Notes: a model not told the origin generated them from the letters alone. Positions 36,813-47,009 are shown, counted from the first letter of the stretch. The stretch: DNA of 64,000 nt from Nautilia sp. PV-1 (GCF_004006315.1 NZ_CP026530.1:1416501-1480500), one strand, 5' to 3'. Numbers and translations are program-made.

Positions 36813-38060
36813 CTATCTTACAATATAAGATTTAAACCCGTTAACACTATGATAAACTATTTTCCCGTATTTTATTGCAAAAACTTTTATAAGCATCTGC
36901 TGCAGCGAAGGCTGAATTGAAGGTGTAAACCATGCATCGTTACTCAAAGCAATCACATACTTAGGCTTCAGTTTATATAAACTCTCAACAGTCGCTTCAT
37001 AGCATATGGCATTTATGAAATTATAAGCCGCAATTTTAAAAACACCGAATTTACTGCTTGTGGAATAGTCGCTCGCATCTCCGAAAAACAGCCGGTTAAT
37101 CTCTTTTTGAAAAAAAGGCAGAGGAATATATTCGCCAAAAGGAACCAATACATGTTTATCCAGTATATCGACTTTTCCTTTTTCAAATACATAAGTTGAA
37201 TTATAATACTTATGATTTTTATAATGTAAAGCTCCGGTAACTATAGTTATCTTGTTAGAAAGAGCTAAAAGCTTCTGCAAAAGCTCTGGATACAGGTTCA
37301 AAAAAAGAGGAAAAGCGGATTCAGGCAGAATCACAACGTCTTTATGCATATTTATTGCATTATTTATAATATGAAAATTATTTCTGATTTCTACAGGGAT
37401 ATAATTTTTCAGCCACTTTTTATCCTGAGGCACATCGGTGCTTGCAACATAGATATCTAATTTGGGCAATTTTACTTCAGCCGGTTTAAACAGCAGCGCT
37501 GCTGCCAAAAGAGCTAAACTTATCCATTTCAGCTCTTTATAAAACACAATAGCGGTAAAAAACAGCAACAGAACAATTTTTGACACGCCGAATATAGAAT
37601 TGACAAACAATACTTCGGGTTTAAACCAGTCAAAAGTAAAAGGCGTAACATAATCAAATCCGAAAGCGAATACTGCAATTAAAAAAATCTTTGCTGCATA
37701 ACTATTTTTTTTATAAACGAACCCGTAAATTTTATATATTAAAAAAAACAAAACGGCATAAAATAGAGCTATCAATACATCAATTACAGGTATCATCCAC
37801 GAAAGATTATAATACCTGAAACTAAGCCCTATCCACCAAAACCAAAAAAGCCCTATAAAAAACCCTGTTCCGAACCATGCATGTTTTTTATGAAAAAACA
37901 GATAAAAACTCAGCAATAAAATAAATGTAAACAAAATTTTTAAGCCAAAATTAACCCCTAATTCATATTTCAGCAAAAAAAAGTTAATATATATAGGTAA
38001 TGAGAAAAAAATTGCAAGTATTAAAGAATTTGTGTTAAAATTCTCTTTAAAAAAGGACAA
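36813..38060 (-). CDS. lnt: Apolipoprotein N-acyltransferase
   Basis: An inner membrane enzyme that adds the third acyl chain to lipoproteins. About 415 residues from the TTG at 38060. An ATG at 38120 is also in frame but would overlap the divergent yajC by 58 bases, so it is less likely; the true start remains uncertain. Six or more hydrophobic helices cover about 15-210. The nitrilase-like domain follows with the catalytic triad in context: Glu in VVILPESAFP, Lys in LDKHVLVPFGEYIPLP, Cys in NAICYEATVESL. SNDAWFTPSIQPSLQQ is also typical. Shorter than E. coli Lnt (512). Confidence 0.9.
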   Translation of the reverse strand: MSFFKENFNTNSLILAIFFSLPIYINFFLLKYELGVNFGLKILFTFILLLSFYLFFHKKHAWFGTGFFIGLFWFWWIGLSFRYYNLSWMIPVIDVLIALFYAVLFFLIYKIYGFVYKKNSYAAKIFLIAVFAFGFDYVTPFTFDWFKPEVLFVNSIFGVSKIVLLLFFTAIVFYKELKWISLALLAAALLFKPAEVKLPKLDIYVASTDVPQDKKWLKNYIPVEIRNNFHIINNAINMHKDVVILPESAFPLFLNLYPELLQKLLALSNKITIVTGALHYKNHKYYNSTYVFEKGKVDILDKHVLVPFGEYIPLPFFQKEINRLFFGDASDYSTSSKFGVFKIAAYNFINAICYEATVESLYKLKPKYVIALSNDAWFTPSIQPSLQQMLIKVFAIKYGKIVYHSVNGFKSYIVR

Positions 38061-38062
38061 AC

Positions 38063-38371
38063 ATGAATTTCTTATACGCACAAGCACCCGCAGGAGGTCA
38101 ACCTTCACTTTTAGCATCACTACTTCCCTTAATTATTTTATTCGCTATTTTTTATTTTCTTGTAATTCTACCACAACAAAGACAGGCGAAAAAACATAAA
38201 CAGATGGTTGAAGAGCTTAAAAAAGGCGATAAAATCATCACAACAGGCGGTATTATTGCAGAAGTCGTTAAAAACGAACCTGACTTTTTAAAAGTCAGAA
38301 TTAACGACAGCGTTGAAGTAAAATTAGATAAAAGTGCAGTTGCAAGAAAGCTAAATGATGAAAAAGCTTAA
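38063..38371 (+). CDS. yajC: Sec translocon accessory protein YajC
   Basis: A 102-residue single-pass membrane protein of the SecDF-YajC complex. A hydrophobic helix at about 15-38 is followed by the signature VILPQQRQAKKHKQMVEELK and GDKIITTGGIIAEV. A strong AAAAAAGGA ribosome site precedes the ATG. The end overlaps secD by 17 bases, the standard order yajC-secD-secF. Confidence 0.95.
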   Translation: MNFLYAQAPAGGQPSLLASLLPLIILFAIFYFLVILPQQRQAKKHKQMVEELKKGDKIITTGGIIAEVVKNEPDFLKVRINDSVEVKLDKSAVARKLNDEKA

Positions 38372-39914
38372 TTACAGATTAGTAATATTCATATTAGCGG
38401 CTATTTTCGGAATTGTTTTTACAATTCCGTCTTTTATCAATAAAGAGCCGAAAATCAATCTTGGTCTGGATCTGCAGGGCGGTATGTATTTAGTTTTAGG
38501 TGTAAAAGGAAATGAAGCGGTAAAAAGCAAAATTAAAACTATAGCATCTACAATTAAATACATAACTGACAAAAAAGAGCTGTTTATTGACAATTTAAAA
38601 ACGACTGACAACAGTGTAAAATTCGAACTTATCGATAAAGACGACGCTCCTAAACTTGATAAAGAATTAAAAATTCTTAAAGGTGTCGTCATTCAAAAAA
38701 CCCCTAAAAACGGTTCAATCGAATATGTAATTAAACTAACGCCTGAAGCTATTAAAAAAACAAAAGAAGACGCTTTAAATCAGGCTATTCAGACAATAAG
38801 AAGCAGACTTGACGCATTCGGTCTGGCAGAACCTACCGTTACAAAACAGGGTAAAGATAAAATATTAGTGGAATTGCCGGGTATTAAAACGCCAAAAGAA
38901 CAAAAAAGCGTTCAGCAGCTTATTTCTACTTCAGCACATCTTGAACTTTATGCCGTTGATGACGAACACAGAGCCGTAACGCCAAAAGACGCGGCAAAAT
39001 ACGGAGATATTCTGCTTCCTAGCAAAAGCAATCCTAATATAAAATATCTGTTAAAAACGCCTCCTGTATTAGACGGCAGTATGATTACGGACGCAACGGT
39101 CGGATTTACCCAAAAAACAAACCAGCCTGCGATTTTCTTTACGTTAAATTCTCAGGGAGCTCAAATCTTCGGAGACTTTACCGGTAAAAACGTAGGAAAA
39201 AGACTTGCTATTGTAGTTGACAACAAAGTATATTCAGCACCTGTTATCCAGGAAAGAATAGGCGGAGGAAGCGGTCAGATTACAGTCGGAAGTCCGGAAG
39301 AAGCACACGTACTTGCAATTGCTCTTAGAAGCGGTTCACTTCCGGCTCCCGTAATGCTTCTGGAAAAAAGAAGTGTTGGTGCAAGCCTTGGAGCAGACTC
39401 TATCAGACAGTCCATGATCGCTTTGATCACAGGTTTTGTAGTGGTCGTGGTATTTATGGCCTGGTATTACAGCACTGCAGGTATTATTGCAGATATTGCG
39501 CTTGTTGTAAACCTGTTTTTAATTATTGCGATTATGGCGCTTTTCGGTGCCACCCTTACGCTTCCTGGTATGGCCGGTATTGTCCTTACTGTCGGTATGG
39601 CCGTGGATGCAAACGTTATTATTAACGAACGTATCAGAGAGCTCATACGGGAAGGAAAACCTATAAAAACAGCTATAGAAGGGGGTTATGCAAATGCTAT
39701 GAGTGCAATTCTTGACGCCAATATCACAACACTGATCGCGGCACTCGCTCTTTTTGCTTACGGAACGGGAACAATTAAAGGTTTTGCCATCACCATGGCT
39801 ATCGGTATTATGGCGAGTATGCTTACAGCAATCCTTGGAACACACGGAATCTGGGAATATCTGCTTGCCAGCGGTAAAAAAATAACAACAAAATCTTTTG
39901 GTATGAAGGTATAA
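38355..39914 (+). CDS. secD: Protein translocase subunit SecD
   Basis: A proton-driven translocation factor that pulls exported proteins on the periplasmic side. The 519 residues have one N-terminal helix, a large periplasmic part with GLDLQGGMYLVLGV (near 38) and IRSRLDAFGLAEPTV, then five C-terminal helices with the conserved ALRSGSLPAPV, GMAVDANVIINERIRE and AIEGGYANAMSAILDANITT. It starts with two consecutive ATG codons inside the end of yajC and is followed after 1 base by secF. Confidence 0.97.
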   Translation: MMKKLNYRLVIFILAAIFGIVFTIPSFINKEPKINLGLDLQGGMYLVLGVKGNEAVKSKIKTIASTIKYITDKKELFIDNLKTTDNSVKFELIDKDDAPKLDKELKILKGVVIQKTPKNGSIEYVIKLTPEAIKKTKEDALNQAIQTIRSRLDAFGLAEPTVTKQGKDKILVELPGIKTPKEQKSVQQLISTSAHLELYAVDDEHRAVTPKDAAKYGDILLPSKSNPNIKYLLKTPPVLDGSMITDATVGFTQKTNQPAIFFTLNSQGAQIFGDFTGKNVGKRLAIVVDNKVYSAPVIQERIGGGSGQITVGSPEEAHVLAIALRSGSLPAPVMLLEKRSVGASLGADSIRQSMIALITGFVVVVVFMAWYYSTAGIIADIALVVNLFLIIAIMALFGATLTLPGMAGIVLTVGMAVDANVIINERIRELIREGKPIKTAIEGGYANAMSAILDANITTLIAALALFAYGTGTIKGFAITMAIGIMASMLTAILGTHGIWEYLLASGKKITTKSFGMKV

Positions 39915-39915
39915 C

Positions 39916-40887
39916 ATGGAATTGTTTAGAGACGAAAAAATATATGATTTTATGAGCAAAAGGATATTTTTCGTATCCGTATCTCTTATACTGATAGTTT
40001 TAAGCATTATTTCAATGATGACAAAAGGGTTCAACTGGGGAATTGATTTTAAAGGCGGTGTTGAAGTACAGGTAAGATTTGAAAAAAAGGCCGACCTTGC
40101 AAAAATAAGACAGCTTGTATCAAAAAAATATCCCGGAGCGAGTATTACGACATTCGGTAATCCGAACGAAGTTTTAATCAGACTCAGCGTTAAAAAAGCT
40201 TCAACCAACGTTCAAAACGACGTAGGAAATAAAATTGCCGAAATATTAAAACCTTTAGGCAAAGTGGATATAAGAAGAGTTGATATAGTAGGCGCAAAAG
40301 TCGGAAACGAATTAAAAGAAAAAGGCCTTGAAGCGTTTATTTTTTCAATAATAGGTATTTTGATTTATGTTGCTTTCAGGTTTGAATGGCGTTTTGCTGT
40401 TGCTTCAGTTTTAGCACTCTTCCATGATACTATTATTTCACTTGGAGCCGTAAGTTTTTTCCATATAGAAGTAAACCTTGACGTTCTTGCAGCTATTTTA
40501 ACGTTAATGGGTTATTCCCTTAACGATACAATAGTCGTATTCGACAGGATCAGAGAGCAGGTAAGAGACAGTAAAATAAAAGATTTGGCGCTTTTAATTA
40601 ACGACGCCGTTTCAAGAACACTCAGCAGAACGGTATTAACTTCACTGACAACATTCTTCGTTGTGTTGACACTGTATCTGTTCGGGGGAGAAATAATAAA
40701 ACCGTTCAGTTTCACTCTTTTGGTAGGTATTATTGTAGGTACATACTCATCAATTTTCATTGCTTCTCCTCTTCTTATCTGGATGGGATTCAAAATTGAC
40801 GATTACAGAAAAAAACTAGCCGAAAAAGAGAAAAAAAGAAAAGAAAAAGAAAAAATGAGACAAATGTATCAGGGCGGAGTCGTATAA
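39916..40887 (+). CDS. secF: Protein translocase subunit SecF
   Basis: Partner of SecD, 323 residues, six transmembrane helices. Conserved segments are GINWxxDFKGG-type NWGIDFKGGVEVQVRF near 37-52, DIVGAKVGNEL, and YSLNDTIVVFDRIRE near 205-219 with the functionally key aspartate region. The C-terminal cytoplasmic tail is a Lys/Glu-rich helix (KEKKRKEKEKMRQM). It directly follows secD. Confidence 0.97.
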   Translation: MELFRDEKIYDFMSKRIFFVSVSLILIVLSIISMMTKGFNWGIDFKGGVEVQVRFEKKADLAKIRQLVSKKYPGASITTFGNPNEVLIRLSVKKASTNVQNDVGNKIAEILKPLGKVDIRRVDIVGAKVGNELKEKGLEAFIFSIIGILIYVAFRFEWRFAVASVLALFHDTIISLGAVSFFHIEVNLDVLAAILTLMGYSLNDTIVVFDRIREQVRDSKIKDLALLINDAVSRTLSRTVLTSLTTFFVVLTLYLFGGEIIKPFSFTLLVGIIVGTYSSIFIASPLLIWMGFKIDDYRKKLAEKEKKRKEKEKMRQMYQGGVV

Positions 40888-40919
40888 ACAATGAAAAATT
40901 TATCAATTAAAGGATAATT

Positions 40920-41261
40920 ATGGATTGGGGAAAGGTAATATACGTTTTTTTTCAGTTAATGAGTTTAACAAGTGTGGCGGGGTTTTTATATGACCACAAT
41001 AAAGTTGCGCTGTTTATTGCGCTCAGTCTGAACCTTATCTCCACAGTCCTAAAGATAGGCGTAAAAAACATTTTTGCAGCTGAACTGTTCGCAGCAAGTT
41101 TAGTTGCGGATTTACATCTTATACCCGCATTTATCTATCTTGAAATCAAAAACGATCTTCCTGCTGCCTACGCAATGGCAATAGGAGCCATGATCGCAAA
41201 CATCGTAACAATTATATTAAGTTTCATAGAACTTGCTAAAACCAAAAACGACTGGGAATAA
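40920..41261 (+). CDS. Small integral membrane protein between secF and leuS (possibly DUF6394)
   Basis: A 113-residue protein with about three to four hydrophobic segments (VIYVFFQLMSLTSVAGFLY, then KVALFIALSLNLIST, then AMAIGAMIANIVTIILSFIE). A short membrane protein in this position between secF and leuS is familiar from Campylobacterota. I recall it as DUF6394 but cannot verify the number. No catalytic motif is seen. Cotranscription with secDF is likely from the 32-base gap. Function unknown. Confidence 0.75.
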   Translation: MDWGKVIYVFFQLMSLTSVAGFLYDHNKVALFIALSLNLISTVLKIGVKNIFAAELFAASLVADLHLIPAFIYLEIKNDLPAAYAMAIGAMIANIVTIILSFIELAKTKNDWE

Positions 41262-41283
41262 CATAAATTTTAAAGGGAGCTAA

Positions 41284-43743
41284 ATGAGAGAATACAATCC
41301 TAGCAGTATAGAAAAAAAATGGCAGAAAATCTGGGACGAAACAGACGCTTTCGAACCGAAAGAAGATTACACTCTTCCTAAAAAATATATCCTGAGCATG
41401 TTCCCGTACCCTAGCGGCAGAATTCATATGGGGCATGTAAGAAACTATTCTATAGGCGACGCAATTGCCAGATATTACAGAAAAAATGGATATAACGTAT
41501 TACATCCTATAGGCTGGGACAGTTTCGGAATGCCGGCGGAAAATGCGGCTATCAAGCATAAAACGCATCCGAAAAAATGGACTTATGAAAATATAGACTA
41601 TATGAGAAACGAACTTAAAAATTTAGGTCTTTCATTCAGCAAAAAAAGAGAATTTGCCACAAGTGACCCTGAATATACCAGATGGGAACAGGAATTCATA
41701 ATCAAAATGTATGAAAACGGTCTTCTTGAAAGACGCACGCAAAAAGTCAACTGGTGCGAAACATGCCATACGGTTCTGGCAAATGAACAGGTTATCGACG
41801 GATGCTGCTGGAGATGCGACAATCCTATTGAAATCAAAGAACTTCCGGGATGGTATATTAAAATTACAAAATATGCGGACGAACTGCTTGAAGACATTGA
41901 TACGAAACTCAGAGGCAACTGGCCGGACAGAGTTCTGACAATGCAGAAAAACTGGATAGGCAAATCTACGGGGCTTAAGTTTAAATTCAGCCTATCAGAC
42001 GAAAGCAAAGAAAAACTAAACGGCAAATTTGACGGTTACGAAGTATTTACAACACGTCCTGACACTATTTACGGTGTAACATATTCAGCACTTGCGCCTG
42101 AACATCCTATTGTTGATTATATGCTTGAAAATAATCTTTTTGATAAAGAAACGGAAGAAAAAGTAAAACACATAAGAAGCATACTTCCAAAAGACAGACA
42201 GGCTATGGAAAAAGACGGTGTGTATCTGGGAATTGACGTAGTACATCCTCTAACAGGCGAAAAAGTACCTGTATGGCTTGCAAATTTTGTTTTGGTTGAA
42301 TACGGAAGCGGTGCCGTTATGGCCGTTCCGGCTCATGACGAAAGAGATTTTGAATTCGCGACTAAATTCAACCTTCCTATAAAATGGGTAATTAAACCCC
42401 AAAACGGCGAACTTGACAAATCACAGGCTTACACAGGGGAAGGCGTTTTAATTAACAGCGGAGAATTTACCGGAATGAAAAACACCGAAGCAAAAGAAGC
42501 CATTATTAAAAAGATGGAAGAGCTTGGAATCGGTAAAAAAGAAGTAAACTACAGACTCCGTGACTGGGGAATCAGCCGTCAGAGATACTGGGGAGCGCCT
42601 CTTCCGTTTATCAAATGTCCAAACTGCGGTATAGTGCCTGAAAAACTTGAAAACCTGCCTGTAACACTTCCTGAAGACGTTGAAATTACAGGAAGCGGAA
42701 ACCCTCTTGAAACACATCCTACATGGAAATATACAAAATGCCCTAAATGCGGAAGCGATGCTGAACGCGAAACGGATACAATGGATACGTTTGTACAGAG
42801 CAGCTGGTATCAGTTCAGATTTACTACGGATTTTCATAAATATCCTGACGTTCCTTTCAGAAAAGAAGACGTTAAGTATTTTGCGCCGGTAGATCAGTAT
42901 ATAGGCGGAATCGAACATGCGATTTTACATCTTCTTTATGCAAGATTCTTTACAAAAGCCCTCAGGGATTTAGGATATTTTGATATAGACGAACCGTTCA
43001 AAAAACTCTTAACTCAGGGGATGGTTCTAAAAGACGGCAGCAAAATGAGTAAATCAAAAGGAAACGTGGTAGACCCTGATGAAATCGTTGCAAAATACGG
43101 AGCAGACACTGCAAGACTGTTTATACTTTTCGCCGCACCGCCTGAGCAGGAGCTAGAATGGAGCGACAGCGCAGTAGAAGGAGCATTCAGATTTATCAAC
43201 AGATTATATTTAAACACGGAAAAAGCATATAAAACGGATAAACTTCCTGAAATAGACGTGTCAAACCTTACAAAAGAAGAAAAAGAGGCAAGAAGAAAAG
43301 TCTATGAAACATTAAAAAGAAGCGAAGAGACATATACCAAAACGTTTGCTTTCAATACGCTTATAGCAAGCGCAATGGAGAGTTTAAACGCTCTAAATAA
43401 AATAGACAATAAAGACATATTTACAGAAGGTTACTGGATTATATTAAACGTACTTGAACCTATTATTCCTCACGTTGCACATGAAATAAGCGACGAATTG
43501 TTTAATTTAAACAATTTCAAACCTGTAAAAATAGACGAAAACGCCCTTAAAAAAGATGAAATAAACTATCCTGTAAGCGTAAACGGCAAAAAAAGAGCTG
43601 AAATCAGCGTAAGTGCAGAAGCTTCAAAAGAAGAAGTACTCTCACAGGCCAAAGAAGCAGTAAAAAAATATATCGACGGTAAAGAGATAGTAAAAGAAAT
43701 ATTTGTTCCTGGAAGAATAGTAAACATCGTCGTTAAAGGATAA
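41284..43743 (+). CDS. leuS: Leucine-tRNA ligase
   Basis: Class I synthetase of 819 residues. The HIGH-type motif is [16 protein letters not shown] near 40-55, and KMSKS appears in [18 protein letters not shown] near 582-598. The editing CP1 domain lies between about 220 and 415 ([19 protein letters not shown], with [12 protein letters not shown]). Cysteines in CETCH and CWRCDN, and in CPNCG and CPKCG, probably form zinc-binding knuckles. The order secF-small membrane protein-leuS-lptE is conserved. Confidence 0.97.
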   Translation: MREYNPSSIEKKWQKIWDETDAFEPKEDYTLPKKYILSMFPYPSGRIHMGHVRNYSIGDAIARYYRKNGYNVLHPIGWDSFGMPAENAAIKHKTHPKKWTYENIDYMRNELKNLGLSFSKKREFATSDPEYTRWEQEFIIKMYENGLLERRTQKVNWCETCHTVLANEQVIDGCCWRCDNPIEIKELPGWYIKITKYADELLEDIDTKLRGNWPDRVLTMQKNWIGKSTGLKFKFSLSDESKEKLNGKFDGYEVFTTRPDTIYGVTYSALAPEHPIVDYMLENNLFDKETEEKVKHIRSILPKDRQAMEKDGVYLGIDVVHPLTGEKVPVWLANFVLVEYGSGAVMAVPAHDERDFEFATKFNLPIKWVIKPQNGELDKSQAYTGEGVLINSGEFTGMKNTEAKEAIIKKMEELGIGKKEVNYRLRDWGISRQRYWGAPLPFIKCPNCGIVPEKLENLPVTLPEDVEITGSGNPLETHPTWKYTKCPKCGSDAERETDTMDTFVQSSWYQFRFTTDFHKYPDVPFRKEDVKYFAPVDQYIGGIEHAILHLLYARFFTKALRDLGYFDIDEPFKKLLTQGMVLKDGSKMSKSKGNVVDPDEIVAKYGADTARLFILFAAPPEQELEWSDSAVEGAFRFINRLYLNTEKAYKTDKLPEIDVSNLTKEEKEARRKVYETLKRSEETYTKTFAFNTLIASAMESLNALNKIDNKDIFTEGYWIILNVLEPIIPHVAHEISDELFNLNNFKPVKIDENALKKDEINYPVSVNGKKRAEISVSAEASKEEVLSQAKEAVKKYIDGKEIVKEIFVPGRIVNIVVKG

Positions 43744-43745
43744 AT

Positions 43746-44279
43746 TTGAAAAAAATTTTTTTTAAAAAATTTCTTCTCTCTTTTTTTATTTTTAATTTTT
43801 CACTTTTTATTTTAACAGGATGCGGTTACAAACCAAGCTCAGTCTATCAAAAAAAAATAATAGGTAACGATATACAGGCCGTTGTTGACATTTCATCGAA
43901 AACGCCTAAAGAAAGCGCCTTTTTAAAAGATGCGCTTAATGATGCTGTATATTCTGTATTTGGAGCGAACCTGGTAAACAGCAACGCAAATACAAAAATA
44001 ATACTTTCAATAAATTCTTCTTCTCTAAATCCTCTTGATTATGACCAAAACGGTTTTCCTATTCTTTACAGAAGCGCCGTAACTTTAAAAGCGGTAGTTA
44101 TCGATAAATTCAACAAAAAACACGTATATACTGTAAACGGCAATTATGATTTTGCCGTTTCCGCAAACAGTATTATAAACGATCAGACGAAATTTGATTC
44201 ATTCAAACAGGCTTCCATAAATGCGTTAAACAAGCTGCTTGCCGAAATCACAAAAGACGGAGTTAAAAATGACAATTAA
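43746..44279 (+). CDS. lptE: LPS-assembly lipoprotein LptE-like
   Basis: A 177-residue lipoprotein: hydrophobic signal with the lipobox LFILTGCGY (acylated Cys near residue 26), then a mature domain resembling LptE, the plug of the LptD channel that delivers LPS to the outer leaflet. Evidence for LptE is mainly the position right after leuS, the lipobox and the RlpB-like mature part (AFLKDALNDAVYSVF, LYRSAVTLKAVVID). The start is TTG at 43746 with AAAGGA before it. It overlaps the diguanylate cyclase gene by 11 bases. Confidence 0.82.
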   Translation: MKKIFFKKFLLSFFIFNFSLFILTGCGYKPSSVYQKKIIGNDIQAVVDISSKTPKESAFLKDALNDAVYSVFGANLVNSNANTKIILSINSSSLNPLDYDQNGFPILYRSAVTLKAVVIDKFNKKHVYTVNGNYDFAVSANSIINDQTKFDSFKQASINALNKLLAEITKDGVKNDN

Positions 44280-45807
44280 AGAAATAGCAAAAAAAACACT
44301 GGCACATTTTAAAGAAAGCGGCTACGTATTTACTCCAGACGAATATAAAAATGTTTTTTGTAAAGAAGCCAAAAAAGCAAGGGTAATAATAAAAGACTGC
44401 AACAAAGTCGCCGAATACATCACCAAACTGGATAAAAAATATCAGATAATTGCAAAAAACTACAATATAAAAAATTTGGATGAGCTTATATTGTTTTTGA
44501 TCAATTATTTAAACAGGGAAGATGCCAGCAAAGAAAAAGAAAACCTGGAAAATCTTTTTATTTATACTAAAAGAGCTTTAGATGTAATTGCCGTGCTGCC
44601 GATAATCAAGTCCAAAACAATAGCAGTTAAACATCTGGATTTCTTAAAACCTTATATGGAAAAAGAGGAATATGACAAATTAAGAAACGACTGGTTTGAA
44701 TTCTTAAGCGAATTCGACTCCTCAATAGTACATAAAGGTGCGAGAATAGCCGGAATAAAAAGCGAAGACGCCCTAGAAGTAATAGACGCTCTTATCAAAA
44801 AATTCGAAGAATCCCCGGATCTTGAATTTCTTGTAGATTCAATTATTTATACTCTGACTCCAAGCTATGCCCCGTTTATGAGCAATGAAATTGCCATTCT
44901 TAAAAAACAGATTAAAGAAAACCATTCTTTTATATTAAGCAAAGCTTTTGCGGAAGATCTGAAAATACTTACCCAAAAAAGAATCAGACTGGACAAAGAA
45001 GAACTAAAAAGAAAACTTAAAGACTTAGATCAGATTGCCGAGAGACTCTCTATCAAAATCCTTAGAATTCTGGAAAAAACAGACGGATCGTCTCAGGAAA
45101 TAAAAAACATAACCATCGAGCTGCAAAACTGGAGAAAAGACGAAGGAGATTTTGAAACAGTAAAAGAAAAACTCTTAACAATCGCCACGTCTATAGACAA
45201 AGAATTAAACCATTTCACTGAAGAGATGAAAAAAGAAGACGAAGAAATAGAAAAATTAAGACAAAAAGTACATTTCCTTGAAGGAAAACTTAAACAGCTG
45301 AGCAAAGAGGTAAAAACGGATTTCTTAACAGATATAGCAAATAAAAAAGCCGTAATGGACGAACTAAAAAAACAGGAATCAATATATAAAAGATACGGTA
45401 CAAACTACTCAGTTGTGTTTTTTGACATAGACCACTTTAAAAATATAAACGACACTTACGGCCATGACGCGGGAGATGTTATTTTAAAATCTCTGGGACT
45501 GCTTTTTAAAAGATATGCGAGAGATATTGATATGATAGGAAGATTCGGAGGTGAAGAATTTGTGGCCATTCTTCCGAATACAGACAAAGAAGGTGCTTAT
45601 AAGTTCGCCGAAAAATTAAGACAGATAATACAAAAAACAAAATTTATGTATAAAAACACCAGAATAGACGTTACGGTTTCCGGAGGGGTCGCAAGCAGAA
45701 ATGAAACCAATTCAAGCGAAGAAACACTGAAACTAGCGGACAAACGCCTGTATCTTGCCAAAAGAAACGGAAGAAACAGAGTCTGTGCAGACGACAAATG
45801 CGTTTAA
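44269..45807 (+). CDS. Diguanylate cyclase with long helical N-terminal region
   Basis: A cytoplasmic enzyme making c-di-GMP, 512 residues from the ATG at 44269; an in-frame TTG at 44239 is rejected as it lies inside lptE without a ribosome site. Residues about 1-345 are helical and without a recognised domain, with a coiled coil near 300-345. The GGDEF domain (about 350-505) is intact: FLTDIANKKAVMDEL, VVFFDIDHFKNINDTYGHDAGD and the signature GRFGGEEF. An inhibitory-site RDID stands five residues before GGEEF, so product feedback is likely. Contrast the degenerate domain at 12643. Confidence 0.9.
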   Translation: MTIKEIAKKTLAHFKESGYVFTPDEYKNVFCKEAKKARVIIKDCNKVAEYITKLDKKYQIIAKNYNIKNLDELILFLINYLNREDASKEKENLENLFIYTKRALDVIAVLPIIKSKTIAVKHLDFLKPYMEKEEYDKLRNDWFEFLSEFDSSIVHKGARIAGIKSEDALEVIDALIKKFEESPDLEFLVDSIIYTLTPSYAPFMSNEIAILKKQIKENHSFILSKAFAEDLKILTQKRIRLDKEELKRKLKDLDQIAERLSIKILRILEKTDGSSQEIKNITIELQNWRKDEGDFETVKEKLLTIATSIDKELNHFTEEMKKEDEEIEKLRQKVHFLEGKLKQLSKEVKTDFLTDIANKKAVMDELKKQESIYKRYGTNYSVVFFDIDHFKNINDTYGHDAGDVILKSLGLLFKRYARDIDMIGRFGGEEFVAILPNTDKEGAYKFAEKLRQIIQKTKFMYKNTRIDVTVSGGVASRNETNSSEETLKLADKRLYLAKRNGRNRVCADDKCV

Positions 45808-45809
45808 CA

Positions 45810-45846
45810 ATGGAGAATTGAAAATTGAGAATTGAGAATGAAAAAT
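45810..45846 (+). repeat. GAATTGAGAATG-type short repeat, copy 2
   Basis: ATGGAGAATTGAAAATTGAG followed by AATTGAGAATGAAAAAT lies between the cyclase and folC. It supplies both the GGAG ribosome site and the TTG start codon of folC. Same family as 19445 and 46424. Confidence 0.7.
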
Positions 45847-47009
45847 ATGATATTTTTGAATTTTTAAACCTAAAGCCTCTTTTTTACAAAAAAATCGATC
45901 TTGAAAGAATGCCAAAAACATACAAACTGATAAAAAACAGCATAAACATACCTCCCGTTATACATATAATAGGCACGAACGGCAAAGGCAGCACAGGCAG
46001 ATTTTTAGCCCATACTCTTCTAAAAAGAGGCTATAGCGTTGGACATTATACATCACCTCATATTTTAGAATTTAACGAAAGAATATGGATTAACGGTGAA
46101 AATATCAGAAATGAAAAACTTGAAGAAATTCATCAGCGTCTCCAGACACTGCTGCCGAAACATATTATAAACTCCCTGAGTTATTTTGAATACACCACCC
46201 TGCTTGCGGCGCTTGCTTTTGAAGGACTTGATTTTGTAATAATGGAAGCAGGATTAGGAGGAGAATTTGACGCGACAAATGTATTTAACAAAAAAATTTC
46301 ACTGGTAACTACGATAGATTACGATCACCAGAGTTTTTTGGGAAACACAATTGAAGAAATTGCCACAACAAAATTAAACTCAATCGAAAAAGAAGCAATT
46401 ATCGGAAAACAGATACATAATAAATTGAGAATTGAGAATGAAGAATGGAGAATTACTGATTTTGCAAAAAAAATCAAACCAAATTCTAAAATATATGATT
46501 ACTTGGAGTTTTTTAAAAAAAATGAAATAAAAGATTTAAAAAAAGAGTTTAAATTCGCGCCTTTTCTGTTTGAGAATTATCTGCTGGCCATGAGCTTTTT
46601 AAAAAAAGAAAATATTCATTTCAGTATTGACGACATCAAAGACCTGACACTTCCCGGAAGAATGCAGGAAATCGAAAAAAGCCTTTGGATAGACGTAGGA
46701 CACAATCCGTTAGCGGCCAGAGAGATAGTTAAAACACTTCAAACGAAAGTCAATCTCGTTTATAATACTTACAGTGATAAAGATTATGAAGAAATACTTA
46801 AAATATTAAAACCGAAAATCAACAAACTTTACCTCATCGATGTTGAAAACGAAAGAATTGAAAAACCTGAAAACATCAGAAAAACAGCACAAAACCTCGG
46901 CATTGAAATAAAAGAGTTCAAAGAAATAAAAAAACCTATGCTGGTTTTCGGCAGTTTCAGTGTAGTTGAAGAATTTTTAAGGAGAAACTTTGCAGGCAAA
47001 AATATATGA
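45825..47009 (+). CDS. folC: Bifunctional folylpolyglutamate/dihydrofolate synthase
   Basis: A Mur-ligase-fold enzyme adding glutamate to folates, 394 residues. The ATP loop is HIIGTNGKGSTGRFLAHTLL near 46-65; HYTSPHILEFNERIWINGE and MEAGLGGEFDATNVF are diagnostic, and DVGHNPLAAREI marks the C-terminal domain. The start is a TTG at 45825 within a short repeat; no other in-frame start is available nearby. A second copy of the same repeat lies in frame inside the gene and encodes about 11 residues (KLRIENEEWRI near 201-211), which look inserted. The end overlaps mfd by 20 bases. Confidence 0.93.
   Translation: MRIENEKYDIFEFLNLKPLFYKKIDLERMPKTYKLIKNSINIPPVIHIIGTNGKGSTGRFLAHTLLKRGYSVGHYTSPHILEFNERIWINGENIRNEKLEEIHQRLQTLLPKHIINSLSYFEYTTLLAALAFEGLDFVIMEAGLGGEFDATNVFNKKISLVTTIDYDHQSFLGNTIEEIATTKLNSIEKEAIIGKQIHNKLRIENEEWRITDFAKKIKPNSKIYDYLEFFKKNEIKDLKKEFKFAPFLFENYLLAMSFLKKENIHFSIDDIKDLTLPGRMQEIEKSLWIDVGHNPLAAREIVKTLQTKVNLVYNTYSDKDYEEILKILKPKINKLYLIDVENERIEKPENIRKTAQNLGIEIKEFKEIKKPMLVFGSFSVVEEFLRRNFAGKNI
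46424..46455 (+). repeat. GAATTGAGAATG-type short repeat, copy 3, in frame inside folC
   Basis: ATTGAGAATTGAGAATGAAG and AATGGAGAATTA are embedded in folC and read through as LRIENEEWRI without breaking the frame. It is nearly identical to the copy at 45810, about 600 bases upstream. Confidence 0.7.

Noticed and set aside
38061-38120. Longer N-terminus of Lnt starting at ATG 38120
   Set aside because: It would run 58 bases into the oppositely oriented yajC gene, whose ribosome site and start are strong.
41598-42918. Long minus-strand open frames opposite leuS
   Set aside because: The leuS frame carries all class I synthetase motifs; the opposite frames show only low-complexity sequence.
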